From: Symsagittifera roscoffensis
Lineage: Eukaryota > Xenacoelomorpha > Acoela > Convolutidae
DNA length: 64,000 bases
Assembly: GCF_963678635.1 (NCBI RefSeq)
Contig: NC_087068.1
Coordinates: 27,282,318 to 27,346,317 of the forward strand
Direction of reading: 5' to 3'
How positions within the stretch are numbered: the first letter of the stretch is position 1; each line of letters begins with the position of its first letter. The notes below the pieces were generated by a model. The model was not told the DNA's origin and ran no database searches. It was given only the letters and a program-made list of their open reading frames with translations. Below, in pieces: positions 9,690 through 21,262 of the stretch. A program made the translations under genes and the position numbers.

Positions 9690-10187
9690 GGCTTTGTGAT
9701 GTTTTGCATGTTTGGTAATTGAGATATTATTAGTTCAAAACTATTTTTTTTCACTAAAGTGTATATTTAGAGCTATAACATCTGAAGAAAAGTCAGACAA
9801 AACATACAATTTAATCGAAATTGACATAAAACACTAACCAATTATGAAATTATTTTCCAGTATTTGTTTATGAAATTACAGATAAATTTTTTTAATAATT
9901 GTTTTCATCAAAATTTAGCTAAATTTTGCCTCAATTTAAGAAAATTACAAACAAGAATGTATATTTAGTTGAAAACATTATCATTATTTTTTTTAGATTT
10001 TTTGAATTTCATTGGTTGTTTTCAATTTTTTTCTGCCTTAATTTGAGGTTTTGATTGGCTACATGAATTTTCTTGAAACTAGTTAGACTCTAAATAACTA
10101 AAAATATTTACGGTGATTGTTACTACAAAATACTTTAAAAATGATAAAACAATTTTTTAAGTTTCTTCATATATTTCAGTAAGAAAA

Positions 10188-10642
10188 ATGTTTCCATCAA
10201 AAGCGTTTTCAATGTCTGAATTGGACATTTATCAGATTTTAAAATTGAACTACTACAAAAAACTACATGAGTGGTGGACAGATGAAGTTGATGGAGATTG
10301 TATTAGTTTTAACTTGTATAGAAACACAGAAAGTTCAAGAGTTTTGTTAAAAGATGGAGAGGAGATTACAAAAAAGAAGAGTACTGTCAGATTTATCAAC
10401 AATGTTTTTATTTAGAAGAGTTAACTCAGATTGAGTGGTCGATCAGTAAAAAACAAAACAAGGGAAGAGCCTATGAAACAAAAATTGGAGATAAAGAACA
10501 TCAATTCGATTACTGTTTTGAATTTGATACAAATACAAAATCCAGATTTGTCAGAATATCTTTTGATCGTTTATCCAAACCTAATAGACTTCCGGTTGTT
10601 TATACTACAATATACCAAAAAGAAAACAATAAAAACGTATGA
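10188..10642 (+). CDS. Two-frame gene joined by a putative -1 ribosomal frameshift (151 aa)
   Basis: Frame 0 starts ATG 10188 and stops at 10413-10415 (75 aa). The -1 frame is open from 10322 to TGA 10640-10642 and has clear protein-like character after 10376. The overlap contains the canonical slippery heptamer A AAA AAG at 10370-10376, in the correct phase relative to ATG 10188. A -1 slip there gives 63 + 88 = 151 residues. No strong pseudoknot is obvious just downstream; ACTCAGATTGAGT at 10424-10436 is a weak hairpin about 48 nt away. A plain one-base indel in the A-run would look the same. The product is unrecognised; it has a WW-containing N-terminal helix and a beta-rich, acidic C-terminal half. 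Confidence 0.5.
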
Positions 10643-10986
10643 TTTGGTCATTTCTTTTTTCACTGGTTAGAAATAGCACAAATCGAAAAAATTTTGATCG
10701 AAATTTCAAAATTTGAATTGAATATCGAAAAAAAACAATATAAACTAGACAAGAAATCTCATTTATCCCACTAGGGTATCAAACTTCAAATCTTGGTTAT
10801 GCTGGAAAAATTCGATAAAATTTATTGATTAAGAAGCTTCATAAACATAGTCTGCTTCTGATCTACAAAGTTTTTAAAAATCTGTGATTACTTCATTTTG
10901 ATTGGTTATTAACACAAATAATGTCTGTGAAAGTATCCTCAAAATCTACAAATTTTAAAGAAATTGTTGAAAAATTCATGAGAAGA

Positions 10987-11225
10987 AGAGCTCAACTCTG
11001 ATTGAATGACATTAAATTTCTTGAAAGTTTTAAAACCTTTGAAGCTCAATTCTTATAGGTTGACATTGAATTTGTTGAAAATTACATGACTTTTGAAGCT
11101 CAATTCTGATTGGTGGACATTGACTTTGTTGAAAATCACATGACTATTGAAGCTCGATTCTGATTGGTTGATATCAGAAAATATAAAAGTTTCCTTGTAA
11201 TTAATGCTCGATTCTGATTGGTTGA
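10987..11225 (+). repeat. 54-bp tandem repeat carrying inverted CCAAT boxes
   Basis: About five units begin AGCTCAATTCTGATTGG at roughly 10987, 11041, 11095, 11149 and 11203, with a period near 54 bp. Most continue TTGACATTGAATTTGTTGAAAA-like. Three of the five keep a perfect ATTGG core. The array lies 215-450 bp upstream of the ATG at 11440, so it is placed like an enhancer or promoter array. Confidence 0.75.
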
Positions 11226-11439
11226 TACTTTTAAAAACTTCATGGTTAGATTGGATGATTTTTATTTCAGCTAGGCTAAATAGCATATCCATTCTGATTT
11301 TCTTTCTCGTTAAAAACAATTGGTTATTAAGTTTGCTGTTTTTATATACTTTTATTCTTTTTTTGAGGCTATTCAACTCACCTTATCTAAAAATTTGGTA
11401 CATTTTAAATCTCCCATTTAATTTTTCATTACTATTGAG

Positions 11440-11691
11440 ATGCCGTCACTCAATAGAAACGAAAGAGTTGCATATCTTGAATGTGGCAGGGAATACACTC
11501 ACAAAGATGCATCAAGACATCGTAGAACATGTGGTGTTTTGAAGTGTTCTAACTGTAATTTTTATACTTATAGCAGCGAGGAACTCGCTAATCAACTCAA
11601 GAAGAAGCATTTTCAGCATAATGTTAAATTATGTGCTCAGCAGTCTCCAAACACACTTCAGGAGAAGGTAAAACTTTTAATTTTTTTTTAA
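11440..11691 (+). CDS. Small C2H2-type finger protein or first exon (83 aa)
   Basis: ATG 11440 opens an 83-codon frame. Residues about 11-32 resemble a degenerate finger missing its first Cys (LECGREYTHKDASRHRRTC). A second follows as CSNC...KKKHFQH (C-x2-C-x17-H-x3-H). The frame runs into GAGAAG|GTAAAA, a good splice donor near 11667, so this may be exon 1 of a longer gene. I found no clear downstream exon. A role in binding the element's own DNA or RNA is plausible but not shown. Confidence 0.45.
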   Translation: MPSLNRNERVAYLECGREYTHKDASRHRRTCGVLKCSNCNFYTYSSEELANQLKKKHFQHNVKLCAQQSPNTLQEKVKLLIFF

Positions 11692-14240
11692 AAAAAACAA
11701 AGAAAATACTATGATTATTAGTTTTTACTGAATCTGAAAGGTCTCAGCAATTGTAACAAATCTAGTCAGAAATTATACAGTGTTTTCATTACATTACCTG
11801 AACTGTCATTTATTTTTTTATTCAAAAGTTTTGATTGATGTTAAAGACAGCAAAAATTGAGTTCAAATTGTCGTGAAGCTTTCCATGGAACTCGATCCGA
11901 AAACTTTTAATCAACAGTAAAAACTGCCTTGGTTGCAAGCTTGCGGAGACTTTGTTGTGATAAATTTGTAGTAGAGTGCATAACATTTGCTAATGAGTAT
12001 TTCAGTATGCGCCTAAAAATTGTATAACTTGGATATTTGGAAAACATCAACTAATTGAAAGGTTTTTTTTAGTTACTATTTCAAAGTTTTCCTTGTTTAG
12101 TGCTTGTAAAAGTGTTCATGGAGAAAAAAATTTTTTAAGCAGATAATGTGGTTTGAATTATTAAGAATTAAGTTTTCTATTGTTTTTTTTGATGATTTCA
12201 GAAAAGAAATTGATAATTGACCTGTAAAAAATGTATATTTTGCTATATTTTGAAAGTTTCAAGATAATGATATACATCATTCCAAGTAAAAATTTAGTCT
12301 AAAATAGAAATTCAGATTTAAAACAGCATTATACAGTTATGAGGTTGAGAAAATCCTTTAAAGGCTTTTAGTAAAGGATTTATGGTGTTAATTCAGCTTC
12401 GGATTATTGAACGTTTGTTGAAACGATACATTTTTCCATCTAAAATTCAATTTTCAAGTAACAATTTGCCAAATTGGATTCATTTGGTAGATAGTAGATG
12501 AAGCAGGAACTGAGAAAATGCTAAATTGAGATGGAAACTCAATTTATTCCTTAGGAGTTTTGAGATAATTTTACTAAAATTTAGCTTAAAAAGTATATCT
12601 TGAGAAAAAATCCGACGTAAAAAAATTCAAAGTCTTATATTTATGCGTAATTCATTAGAAAAAATTGTTATCATTTGATATATAAGGTACTTTAGATGAA
12701 AGATCAAATGTTTTGAGGATAATTTTTGTGAAGCAAACCCAATTCGACATCTTTTGGAAGAAGATACTTAAACCATCAATCAAAAACTTGCTTTCGAGAT
12801 CTACAATTCCTTGCTATATACAATACACAAAACTACATACATACACAATTCTACATAGAATATACAACACTATATACAATACATTACTACATTTTTACTA
12901 CATAGAGTTTTTTTCCTAATAAAAATCGGAAAGTAACACAATTGTTCCAGTTTGCACCTTGATTTGCTTTGCTAAATCGATTTTTTGAGACTCGCTCTTT
13001 CAGAAGTTTTTATATTGTAGATGTTAGGAACTAGGTTCTCTTGCGTTTTTCCGGAGATTTTCAGATTATAACTAATAGAGCTGCTCCTAATTTGTTCTTA
13101 GATCGTAAAAACAAACCTTTATAATCTCATTTTGTACATATTTTTTGAATGCTTTAACTAGCACCAATTCTTTCTCACTTGGATATTTTTGAGAAAATTT
13201 CCGTCATAAATTAAGAAGAAAAAAAAAGCGAGTTAATAACTATTTTGCAAGAAAACTGATAGTTATTGATCCCAAAATGTGTATTTTTGCTTAAATAGTT
13301 TACGATAGCAACTGAACAGGGGAACCCTGAGGAAGATATTAACATTTTTTATTGTAATAATCATACGGTATCAGTTCTAATTTCATCTCTGCCAGCAAAT
13401 TGTTCGTTCAATTGATACTTTTTTCCTCCTAAATTCTCCAGTTTTGACTAAATTTTCTAGTAAAGTGTGTTCAATAGCGAAAACATGTATTAAACAGAAA
13501 GCAAGATTAACTTTAAAACATGGAAAAACTCTACGGAAAATCTTGAAAGTTATGTTGCAGAAGCAACAGAGAGATAATCATCAGTTATGAAGAAATTTTT
13601 AAGAAACATTTATCCCATTTTTAAACAGTTTTAGCAATAAACTGTCATTGTTTATCAATAATCTGAAATTTCTATTTTTTAACATAAAAAATTTCTCACA
13701 AGTTGTAATTTTTGTACAAATTTGGGTAATTCAATGAGAAAAAAATGAGGAGGAGTTGAATCATGGAGTTTGATTTAGACATTTCATAGAATATTGCCCC
13801 TAATGTTCATTTGAATTGAGATTCCTAAAAATAATCCCTGAACTGGACAAAAAAAACAGTTAAAAACCAAAATAGAAGGTTCGAAATGGAAACTTTCATG
13901 TAAATTTGATTAATTTTCAATTTACCTTCTCAAAAATTACGACTAATTTCACTGTTTTCTTGAAGTTTCAATATTGATTCTGCTACTATGAACCTTCTTT
14001 TCAGTGTTTAGAGCATTGTATAACCAAATATTTAGCTCAAATTAAGGTAAACTTCATTGTATTTCAATATTTTGAGAAAAAATTGTGGAAAAAGTCATTT
14101 TTTATTCAAATTTTTGTATCATTGTCTCAACATAATGCCAATTAAAATACAATCTTAGCTTATTTTTAAAATCTATACGTAAAAGTATGTTTAAAATTAG
14201 ATCTAAAGCAACAATACATTAGCGAAAATTATGAGATTTC
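11692..14240. other. Long AT-rich non-coding part of the polymerase element
   Basis: About 2.5 kb with no ORF beyond chance length and no recognisable protein motif. Missing core Maverick genes (integrase, ATPase, capsid) could once have stood here, but I see no remnant. Confidence 0.5.
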
Positions 14241-14356
14241 TGCAATTTTTTCCAAATACTCGAAATGTTTGCAATTTTTTCCAAATATTTGAAATTTTTG
14301 CAATTTTTTCCAAATACTTGAAAATTTTGCAATTTTTTTCAAAAAATTTGAATTTT
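14241..14356 (+). repeat. 29-bp tandem repeat, four copies
   Basis: The unit TGCAATTTTTTCCAAATACT plus GAAATTT starts at 14241, 14270, 14299 and 14328, so the period is exactly 29 bp. The last copy is diverged. It lies just inside the right inverted repeat and has no counterpart inside the left one. Confidence 0.85.
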
Positions 14357-14392
14357 TTCGAAACGTCAGAAGTTTTCAGCATTTTTTCAAGT

Positions 14393-14816
14393 AGATAGAA
14401 ATAAGATTATCTAATAAATTAGGTTAAATAATAGCTAATCTTATCGTGTTTTGAATTTTTGAACGCAAAAACTCTTACCATTGACTTACCATGTATCAAA
14501 AAACTAATCAAAAGTCCTTCATTACACAACCTACACATAATTAACCTTCAATTTTTACAAATTAGTTAACACGCGCCAACACTTTTGCGAAAAAAACTAG
14601 ACAAAAACCAAAAAATTACGTTTTTCTTACCATTATCTTACCATCACACTGAAACCTTACCATCGGTATTCCCTATCTTAATACATTGTAGACTCTATAC
14701 CCAACCTTAATACATAGCCTGCTGACCGCATGCTCTATTCCCTTTCTTAATACATGGAGGTCAGCAGGCACCCCCCCCCCCCCCCCCCCCACTGATCACC
14801 TACAATAACTACTACT
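14393..14816 (-). repeat. Right terminal inverted repeat
   Basis: Reverse complement of 1443-1887. It carries a run of about 20 C at 14771-14790, where the left arm has only a short GGTGGGG. The run may be slippage or an assembly artefact. Confidence 0.88.
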
Positions 14817-14822
14817 ATTAAG
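14817..14822 (+). repeat. 6-bp target-site duplication ATTAAG (right)
   Basis: Exact match to 1437-1442, directly abutting the element terminus. Confidence 0.85.
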
Positions 14823-15537
14823 AGATAGGCTGGGAACAAGTGACTGCACTGGTAACTTGCCTTTTGTAAAAAAACTGAATCAAAACAAAACAGGTTTAAA
14901 CTCGGACGTTCGCGACACTAAGTCTATATTGATCAAGAGTGTGTAACTCACTCATTAGTGTAGACTCAAATCAAAAACGTTTTTGAGAAAAGTGACCTCC
15001 CTGAGGATTTTAGTAGGTCTAGCTCGGGCAGTCCGAAGGCAAATAGGTAACACAGGACTTGGTCGGTTCAATAGACGCCCACTTGAGAAAATTACTGCCT
15101 TCAAGTTTTGTCTGTTTGGTGCAGTACCAAGCAGGGAAAGCTCTTTTTTATATATACAAGTTCGACTATTGTACCGCGACTGACTAAAAGTACAAAACAC
15201 ATACGTGTTTCCTAGAAAAAATATTCAAATCTATTTTGTCAATTTTGGTTGTAAATCAATAGTATTTGTGCTTGATTGGGTAGTGAACACACTATCTTTT
15301 AAATAGACTGAAATCATCATGCTGTGCTAGCTTCACATCTTACAACTAATAATCGATTATTGTAAATAAATTGTATATACGCTGTACCGTGGTAAAATAC
15401 AAGTTTTCGTGTTCACTTTTTAATAGAAACTTATTGATAAAAATTTAATGTGTTGTGTTATTATTATCAGTAGTCAGATCAAAATGACACTAGTAATCGA
15501 ATTGAGTGTATAGGCAGTAAGAAGTGGTAAATTCAAT
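14823..15537 (+). other. Leader / possible LTR of the Gypsy copy
   Basis: Untranslated sequence before the gag ATG at 15538. It holds a TATA-like TTTTTTATATATA near 15146-15158 and an AATAAA near 15365, as an LTR might. No second LTR copy is present in the window, so LTR limits cannot be set. Confidence 0.35.
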
Positions 15538-18500
15538 ATGAGTCTAGACAAGTCAAGGATACCTAAACTAGGTGATAGCTCCAGGAAATTCATACCTGAG
15601 AAACAGAGAAGAGCAATGACCGACCCTTTTGTGGAAAGGATCACACGAACCCGAACCGACAACGGGGAGACGGTTTCAGGCAGAATGGTTGAGACCAGGA
15701 GTCAAAAGTCCTCAGAAGAGCGAACAAAAAATGCTAGAAGTGGAGTTCCATCCGGACCAGGCCACGGCAGAGAACCAGGAAATACATGGACCGGAGGGGA
15801 GAGGAAACAGAAGGCTGGCGAGTGAATCTACCCCGGTAGAGCAAGGCCAAGACTTCGCCACTTCCACCGGAATACTGGACCGAGAGGAGATGTCGGAACT
15901 GTCTGACATCTCATCTGAAATTGTGGCAACTAGAAGATCTCCCACAACACCATGATGGCAGGCGTGACGGAGAAACAGGCAACATCCTCATCGTTTTCAG
16001 AAAGAGTGAAGAACACTTTTGGAAACATCTTTCCATTCACCATGGGAGTGGGTACAGGCGATGAAGGTGAATCCCAGGAAGAAGAAGAGGATGATGAAGA
16101 GCAAGCTGACTTTGGATCTCAAGTCAGCCTCAATAGTTCGACTCAGGAGAATGAAGCATACACCGACAGAGGGTCTGGTACCATGGACCAATTTAATGTA
16201 GTGAGGACAATAAGCAAAACCACAAACACATCAGGCCAGTCAAAAGACTTTGTAAGTATGACGAATTGGGAAATGCGAACTGGGGAGAATAGAAACACAG
16301 GGCTAAGCAACGGACCGGCGGATCCAGAGGTGGATATTGAAAAGACGTCAAGGCAGAGAATCAAAGCCCGAATTTCGACCAGCACCAAGCTACCTGGGAT
16401 CATCAGGGTGGCACCGCCACTTGTGACGCCACTAGTGGATAACGGAGCATCAATTGAAGAAGCCTTGAATAACATAGTGGGCAGCACAGGAGAACAGAAT
16501 GAACAGATGTCAATAAGAATGAGTGAACAAGAAAGGGCAGTCTACGTCGAGAGAGAAAGTCTGCGGGAAGAAATAAACCGCAATAGACAAGAAATTAGTA
16601 GCAGCGAAAAACGCTTGAAGGAAAGAACGGAGGAACACATAGCGAAGAACCAATGACAAGAGAAGCGGAACAGAGAGAGTTAGGATTAAGAGACGACATG
16701 GAGAAATTGAGAACTCAGCAAGAGCAGTCTCTTGGGACTCTTGACACAAAGATAGATGCGATGATGGAGAGGCGAACTCAGGCTTTTATGGACAGGTTGG
16801 GCGGGCTACTAGGCAGCAGGAGTAGACCAAGAGAAGGGGAACCAAAATCGGGAGGTCCCAGCAGGGAGCCGACGGTGAACTTCAATGACCAACAAATTAG
16901 GAGGAAAACATATGGATCCACTAGAGGTAGGGGCAGTTCAGCAGGTTTTACAACAGGGGATAATAGAACATGGGACCCAAACTTCAGAGGAAGTTCAACT
17001 GGCAATAGACAGACTTCAAACGAACGACCGACGTAAGGCACACATGCGACTGGGAGAGGTGATTCCAGGAACAGGAGTCATGCAAGCCCAGGGATGAGTC
17101 ATGCGAGCCAAGAAAGAAACAATCCCAGCGATTCGGATAGAAGGGATGGACCAAATACAGAACCCTCATCAGGGGGTGATGACTTTCAGGCGGGGCATTC
17201 AAGAGATGCTACAGCAATGGCCACAGCCTTTGAACCCCTAAACAGGTCTTTGGAGACATTCCTTACGAGGTTATCTAGAACCAATGAACGTAGTGAAAAT
17301 TCCAGAAGAGTCTTTAAGAAACCAAGATGCTACAAAGATGAATCTGATGGCTGCATTGATACCTGGATAGAGGTGATGAAACTGAATTTTGAGGAAGAAG
17401 ACCTGTCAGAAATGCAAGAGTGCAGTGCGCTCAACATTAACTTGGAAGGAACAGCCGTAAACTGTGTGATGGCAGAAAAGCAATACCAGCGGGACACAGC
17501 TGAGAAAAGCTTTAAAATCGTATTAAATCGTTCTGGATCAGGGGTGCAGGGGCACCAGGCAATGATGCGCTTCGAGAAACGGAGGCAACAAGAAGATGAG
17601 ACGATAGACAAGTTTCTAGACAATTTGGAGATTCTAAGAAGGCGCAGCCAACCGGACGAGTCCAACAGGAGGATGAACTTGGCAGTAGCCTCAAAATTCA
17701 TCGATGGTAAGAAAAATGATGAACTTCGAACAATGTTAGCAGCACATTACACACCACTATCAAGCAATGCGCCAACACCAGAGGAGTTGAGACTCAAATC
17801 AAAGGAATATTTTTTGCTGAAGCCTCCATCGAGATCTAGTTATTACAAGAACAATTCTGGCAATTTGAACAGCGGACCAGCGAACCGAGGGAACAACTGG
17901 TATAAACCGAGGGACGATATGGACAAAAGGCGCTCTTATGCAAATTGCAGTCGACGGACCATCATGTGTCAGCATGTCCAACTTACAAACAGGGCATGAA
18001 AGCAATAGGCTTTAGCCTCGAGGGCGAAGATGCGTCAGAAGTCGACCATGAGGGTTTCACGAGAGGAGTAATTGCAAAATTCGGCCCGAGGTGTTGCTTT
18101 TGCAACTTGGAAGGTCATTTTAAATCGGATTGTCTGCAATTCTGGGATGCTGTAGCAGACATCAAGCATCCAAGGCATGAGGAAGCTTTATCGGGTGTGA
18201 AAGCCAGCAAGGCTCGCCTATTGAGTGAGGCGGAGGCGCGCAGAAAAGAAAAACCGCAGGAGCTGGCAACGAAGAAGATGCAAGCGGTAACAGAAGAGAC
18301 ATGTGAACCAGAACCGGTGACTGTGGCTGACGACTTCAAGATTGATCATAGGGCAGCCGCGAGGGATACTCTAAATAGAGTGCAACAGGAACTGGTAACG
18401 AACGAGATCGAGCAAAAAGTGAAGCTCGAACTGGAAAATGAGAAACTACAGGAGAAACTGATAACCTTCGAGGCAACAGAAGTCGAAGAAACAAAAGCAC

Positions 18501-18541
18501 CAAGTAGTTTGAGCATGAAACTTGATGTGATCTCCGGGTAG
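15538..18541 (+). pseudogene. gag: Gypsy gag polyprotein with CCHC knuckle, frameshifted
   Basis: Coding character runs from ATG 15538 to 18541 but changes frame near 15700, 15950, 16650 and 17940. There is also an in-frame TAA at 17034-17036. The N-terminal third is acidic and low-complexity (EEEEDDEEQ). A coiled-coil-like stretch (about 16500-16790) follows. The capsid-type region (about 17290-17820) contains a W-hydrophobic helix pattern and precedes a zinc knuckle, C-x2-C-x4-H-x4-C (CCFCNLEGHFKSDC, near 18091-18132). The tail is Glu/Lys-rich. The role is virion-like particle assembly and RNA packaging. Confidence 0.8.
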
Positions 18542-21215
18542 AGGTTCGGTATGGTGCCACAAGGAAGCAAAATACAGTCAATAATCTCGGTAGCAGGACA
18601 CCAGGTAATCAGAAATCTGAGTAAACCATCAGAGTTCACTTTGATGCATTTGGACGCATATGCAGATTATCTGAGGCAGGTGGAGCAACTTACTGAGTCA
18701 AGAGCTGTGCGAGCACCACTATTAACGGGTGGCCCTCGCATAAAGAAGCTTCATGGGCGCTACGTGGAAGTCTATGGACCGTATCAAGTGATTCTGAACG
18801 TAGATGGAATCAGTATCTACACTAGGACATATGTAACAACAGACAGTGGCCAGATAGGGCAGATCTATTTGGTTGAGGAGGAACTCAAAGTCCGCAGGAT
18901 AGGCCATGACGCCATGATGGAGCAAGACGCAGTACACATTGGATACGAAACAGATGTGACTGCACATCTGCTCGACACCAACGGAAAAAAAATCGGAGTC
19001 ACAGGGCTTCTGGACACAGGAGCGGTAATGAGTGTGATGCCGATAAAGACTTGGGAAAGAATGGGCTTCACGAGGGAAGATCTAATTCCGATGAATCTTC
19101 GACTGACTGCAGCTACTCGAGGAGTGATTTACGTAGCCGTAAGAACTCCAATAACGGTCCTCCACATGGGAGGCCGGGATCTTTGGATGAACTTCTTGTT
19201 GGTAGAGAATTTGGACGACGCCGACCAATTCATTTTGGGCAGAGTTTTTGTCAAGAATTTTGACGTGATGATTGACTTGAACAACGGTCTAATAAGGATT
19301 AGGAACCCGGATCGAAAGTATGTTAAGAAACCAATTAATAGAACAATAACAGACGAAAACAAGGTACCAATTTTTTTAGATAGAAAGTAAAACTACAGCC
19401 GGGACAAGCAGTAGTAGCAATTTTTAGAATGAGAAATTTAAATTCGTTAAGTGATAGTAAACAGGCTTGTTTGGTACCGAATCCAAATCGAAACGTACTG
19501 TGTGTCAGTGTGTTATTGAACACACTGGACACCACGGTTTCAATCCAGCGTGGAAAGAAACTTGGTTACGCTTTGCCGATGAGGACCGACTATGAAGAGA
19601 CACAAAACTTGAAGAAACATAGTGTGAAAGACTGCCCTTATCATGCCAATAAAGATAAAATTTTAAAAAGGTTTAATGAATTAAAATCTATTCATAAATT
19701 GTTTTCAATGAAGTCCGAAACGGACGACGGCTTATCGAGCTGCTCAAATTTTCCGGAACGCCCCTCGTCATATGAACTAGAATCTGACAAACCGGTTTTA
19801 CCAGAGATAGAGCACTTAAAAGTGAAAATAGGCGAGGGAGATTTCGAATGACTGCGGGAGGTTTCAAATCGGAACGCGGATGTATTTTCAAAACATAAGG
19901 CGGATATCGGTTGCTGTATCTTCGTCGAATACGAAATCGAACTTGAGGAAGGCGCCGTTCCCCATAGGGAAGGCGCAAGACGAATGACGCCACGTAAATC
20001 GGAAGCGTGCCGAGCGGAAATAGAAATGTCGCCCAAATACGACACGATAGAACCCTCAAAATCGCCATGGGCTTGCGGGGTAGTAATGGCGAAAAAGAAG
20101 GGGGGCAGCTTAGGTTTTGTTGCGACTTTCGCTACTTGAACGCGGTGACGATAAAAGATGCGTACCCGATACCGCAAATAGACGAGAGCCTCTCTAAACT
20201 TGGTGATGCCAAGCTCTTCAACACATTGGACTTGGGTTCTGCCTTCTGGCAGGTCCCTCTGCGGAAGAAGGATAGAGAAAAGACCGGATTCGCGTCGGAA
20301 TTGGGGTTGTATCAGTGGAAGAGGATGCCCTTCGGCTTGTGCAACGCAACGTCCACCTTTCAAAGACTGATGGCTCAGGCTTTGACCAGAGTGACAAAGA
20401 AGTACGGGAATCTTGTGATGTGTTACGTGGATGACGTAGTCATAGCAACACCGACCCTGGAAGACCACGTTGATCGGCTCGATGAGGTCTTTGGATGCAT
20501 GAAAAAAGCAGGCTTGAATTGCAAACCATCGAAAAGTGAAATCCTTAGGGATTCGATCAAGTATCTAGGAAGAATAGTGGACAGGCATGGTGTGAGACCG
20601 CATCCGGAAGCAGTAGAAGCCGTGTTGACATGGAAGGCTCCCAGAACGGACACACAGCTCATGAGCTTCCTAGGGTTTGCCAACTATTACCGTGAGTTCA
20701 TAAAAGGATATGCAGACAAGGTGTATCCGATGCAGAAGCTGATGCGCAACAAAGGAAAGATGTTCGAATGGAACGATGAGGCTCCAACGGCCTTTGAGAA
20801 CATAAAGCGGGAACTGTGCGAAGCGCCAGTGCTAGGCATGCCTACTGAAAAGGGCATGTATGTTCTTGACACAGACGCATCAGGAGCAAGAATGGAATGG
20901 AAGAACCATTTTCGTCCCATTGCATATGGCAGTAAGGTGTTAAAAGACACTGAGATGAAATATGTTGCACCAAAAGCAGAAATGTTTGCAGTAGTCACAT
21001 TTGTGGAAAAATACCGCGCATAGTTGGGGAGCGCTCCCTTTAAGTTACGCGTGGACAACAGGGCGTTATCCTGTTTGAAGACATACTCGATGGATCAGAG
21101 TTATATAGGAAGGTGGATAGTGAGATTAGATGGCTAGCACATGATAATCGAGCACAGGATGCGGGACAAACACCAGAATGCTGACAGCCCCTGCAAGAAA
21201 ACCGAGTTCTATGAA
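18542..21215 (+). pseudogene. pol: Gypsy pol: protease, reverse transcriptase, RNase H, broken
   Basis: The frame continues from gag after a TAG at 18539-18541. An aspartic protease active site, LLDTGA, lies near 19006-19024, followed by FILGR. One base appears missing near 19388, shifting the frame. A TGA lies at 19849-19851 and another shift near 20100. The RT palm is clear: CCDFRYLNAVTIKDAYPIP, LDLGSAFWQVPL and MPFGLCNA, then the catalytic YVDD at 20424-20435. RNase H runs from VLDTDAS (near 20868) through the TDHSAL-equivalent VDNRAL to an NAD motif near 21180, with stops at 21021 and beyond. Integrase is missing. The copy cannot be autonomous. Confidence 0.88.
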
Positions 21216-21262
21216 AGGTAAGAACAGAAGCAAGCCAATCAGGCAAAAATCAAGGAAGGAGT

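Larger units (their letters stand above)
1443..14816. mobile_element. Maverick/Polinton-like DNA polymerase B element, 13,374 bp
   Basis: Both ends are visible. The termini AGTAGTAG...CTACTACT open inverted repeats of about 430 bp, and ATTAAG is duplicated outside them. Inside are a decayed family-B DNA polymerase on the minus strand and small ORFs on both strands. Known Mavericks encode a retroviral-type integrase, PolB, a packaging ATPase, an Ulp1-like protease and two capsid proteins. Only PolB is recognisable here, so this is either a deleted derivative mobilised in trans or a different lineage that shares the integration signature. The 2.5 kb at 11692-14240 has no clear gene. Confidence 0.8.
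14823..21262 (+). mobile_element. Degenerate Ty3/Gypsy retrotransposon, 3'-truncated
   Basis: The order is gag, CCHC knuckle, aspartic protease, reverse transcriptase, RNase H, all on the plus strand. Similarity to this element type ends near 21262, shortly after RNase H, and is followed by unrelated AT-rich DNA. Integrase and the 3' LTR are absent. Base composition is clearly more GC-rich than the surroundings. Confidence 0.85.

Noticed and set aside
16143-17202. Several minus-strand frames over gag
   Set aside because: Shadows of the plus-strand gag coding bias; no motif.
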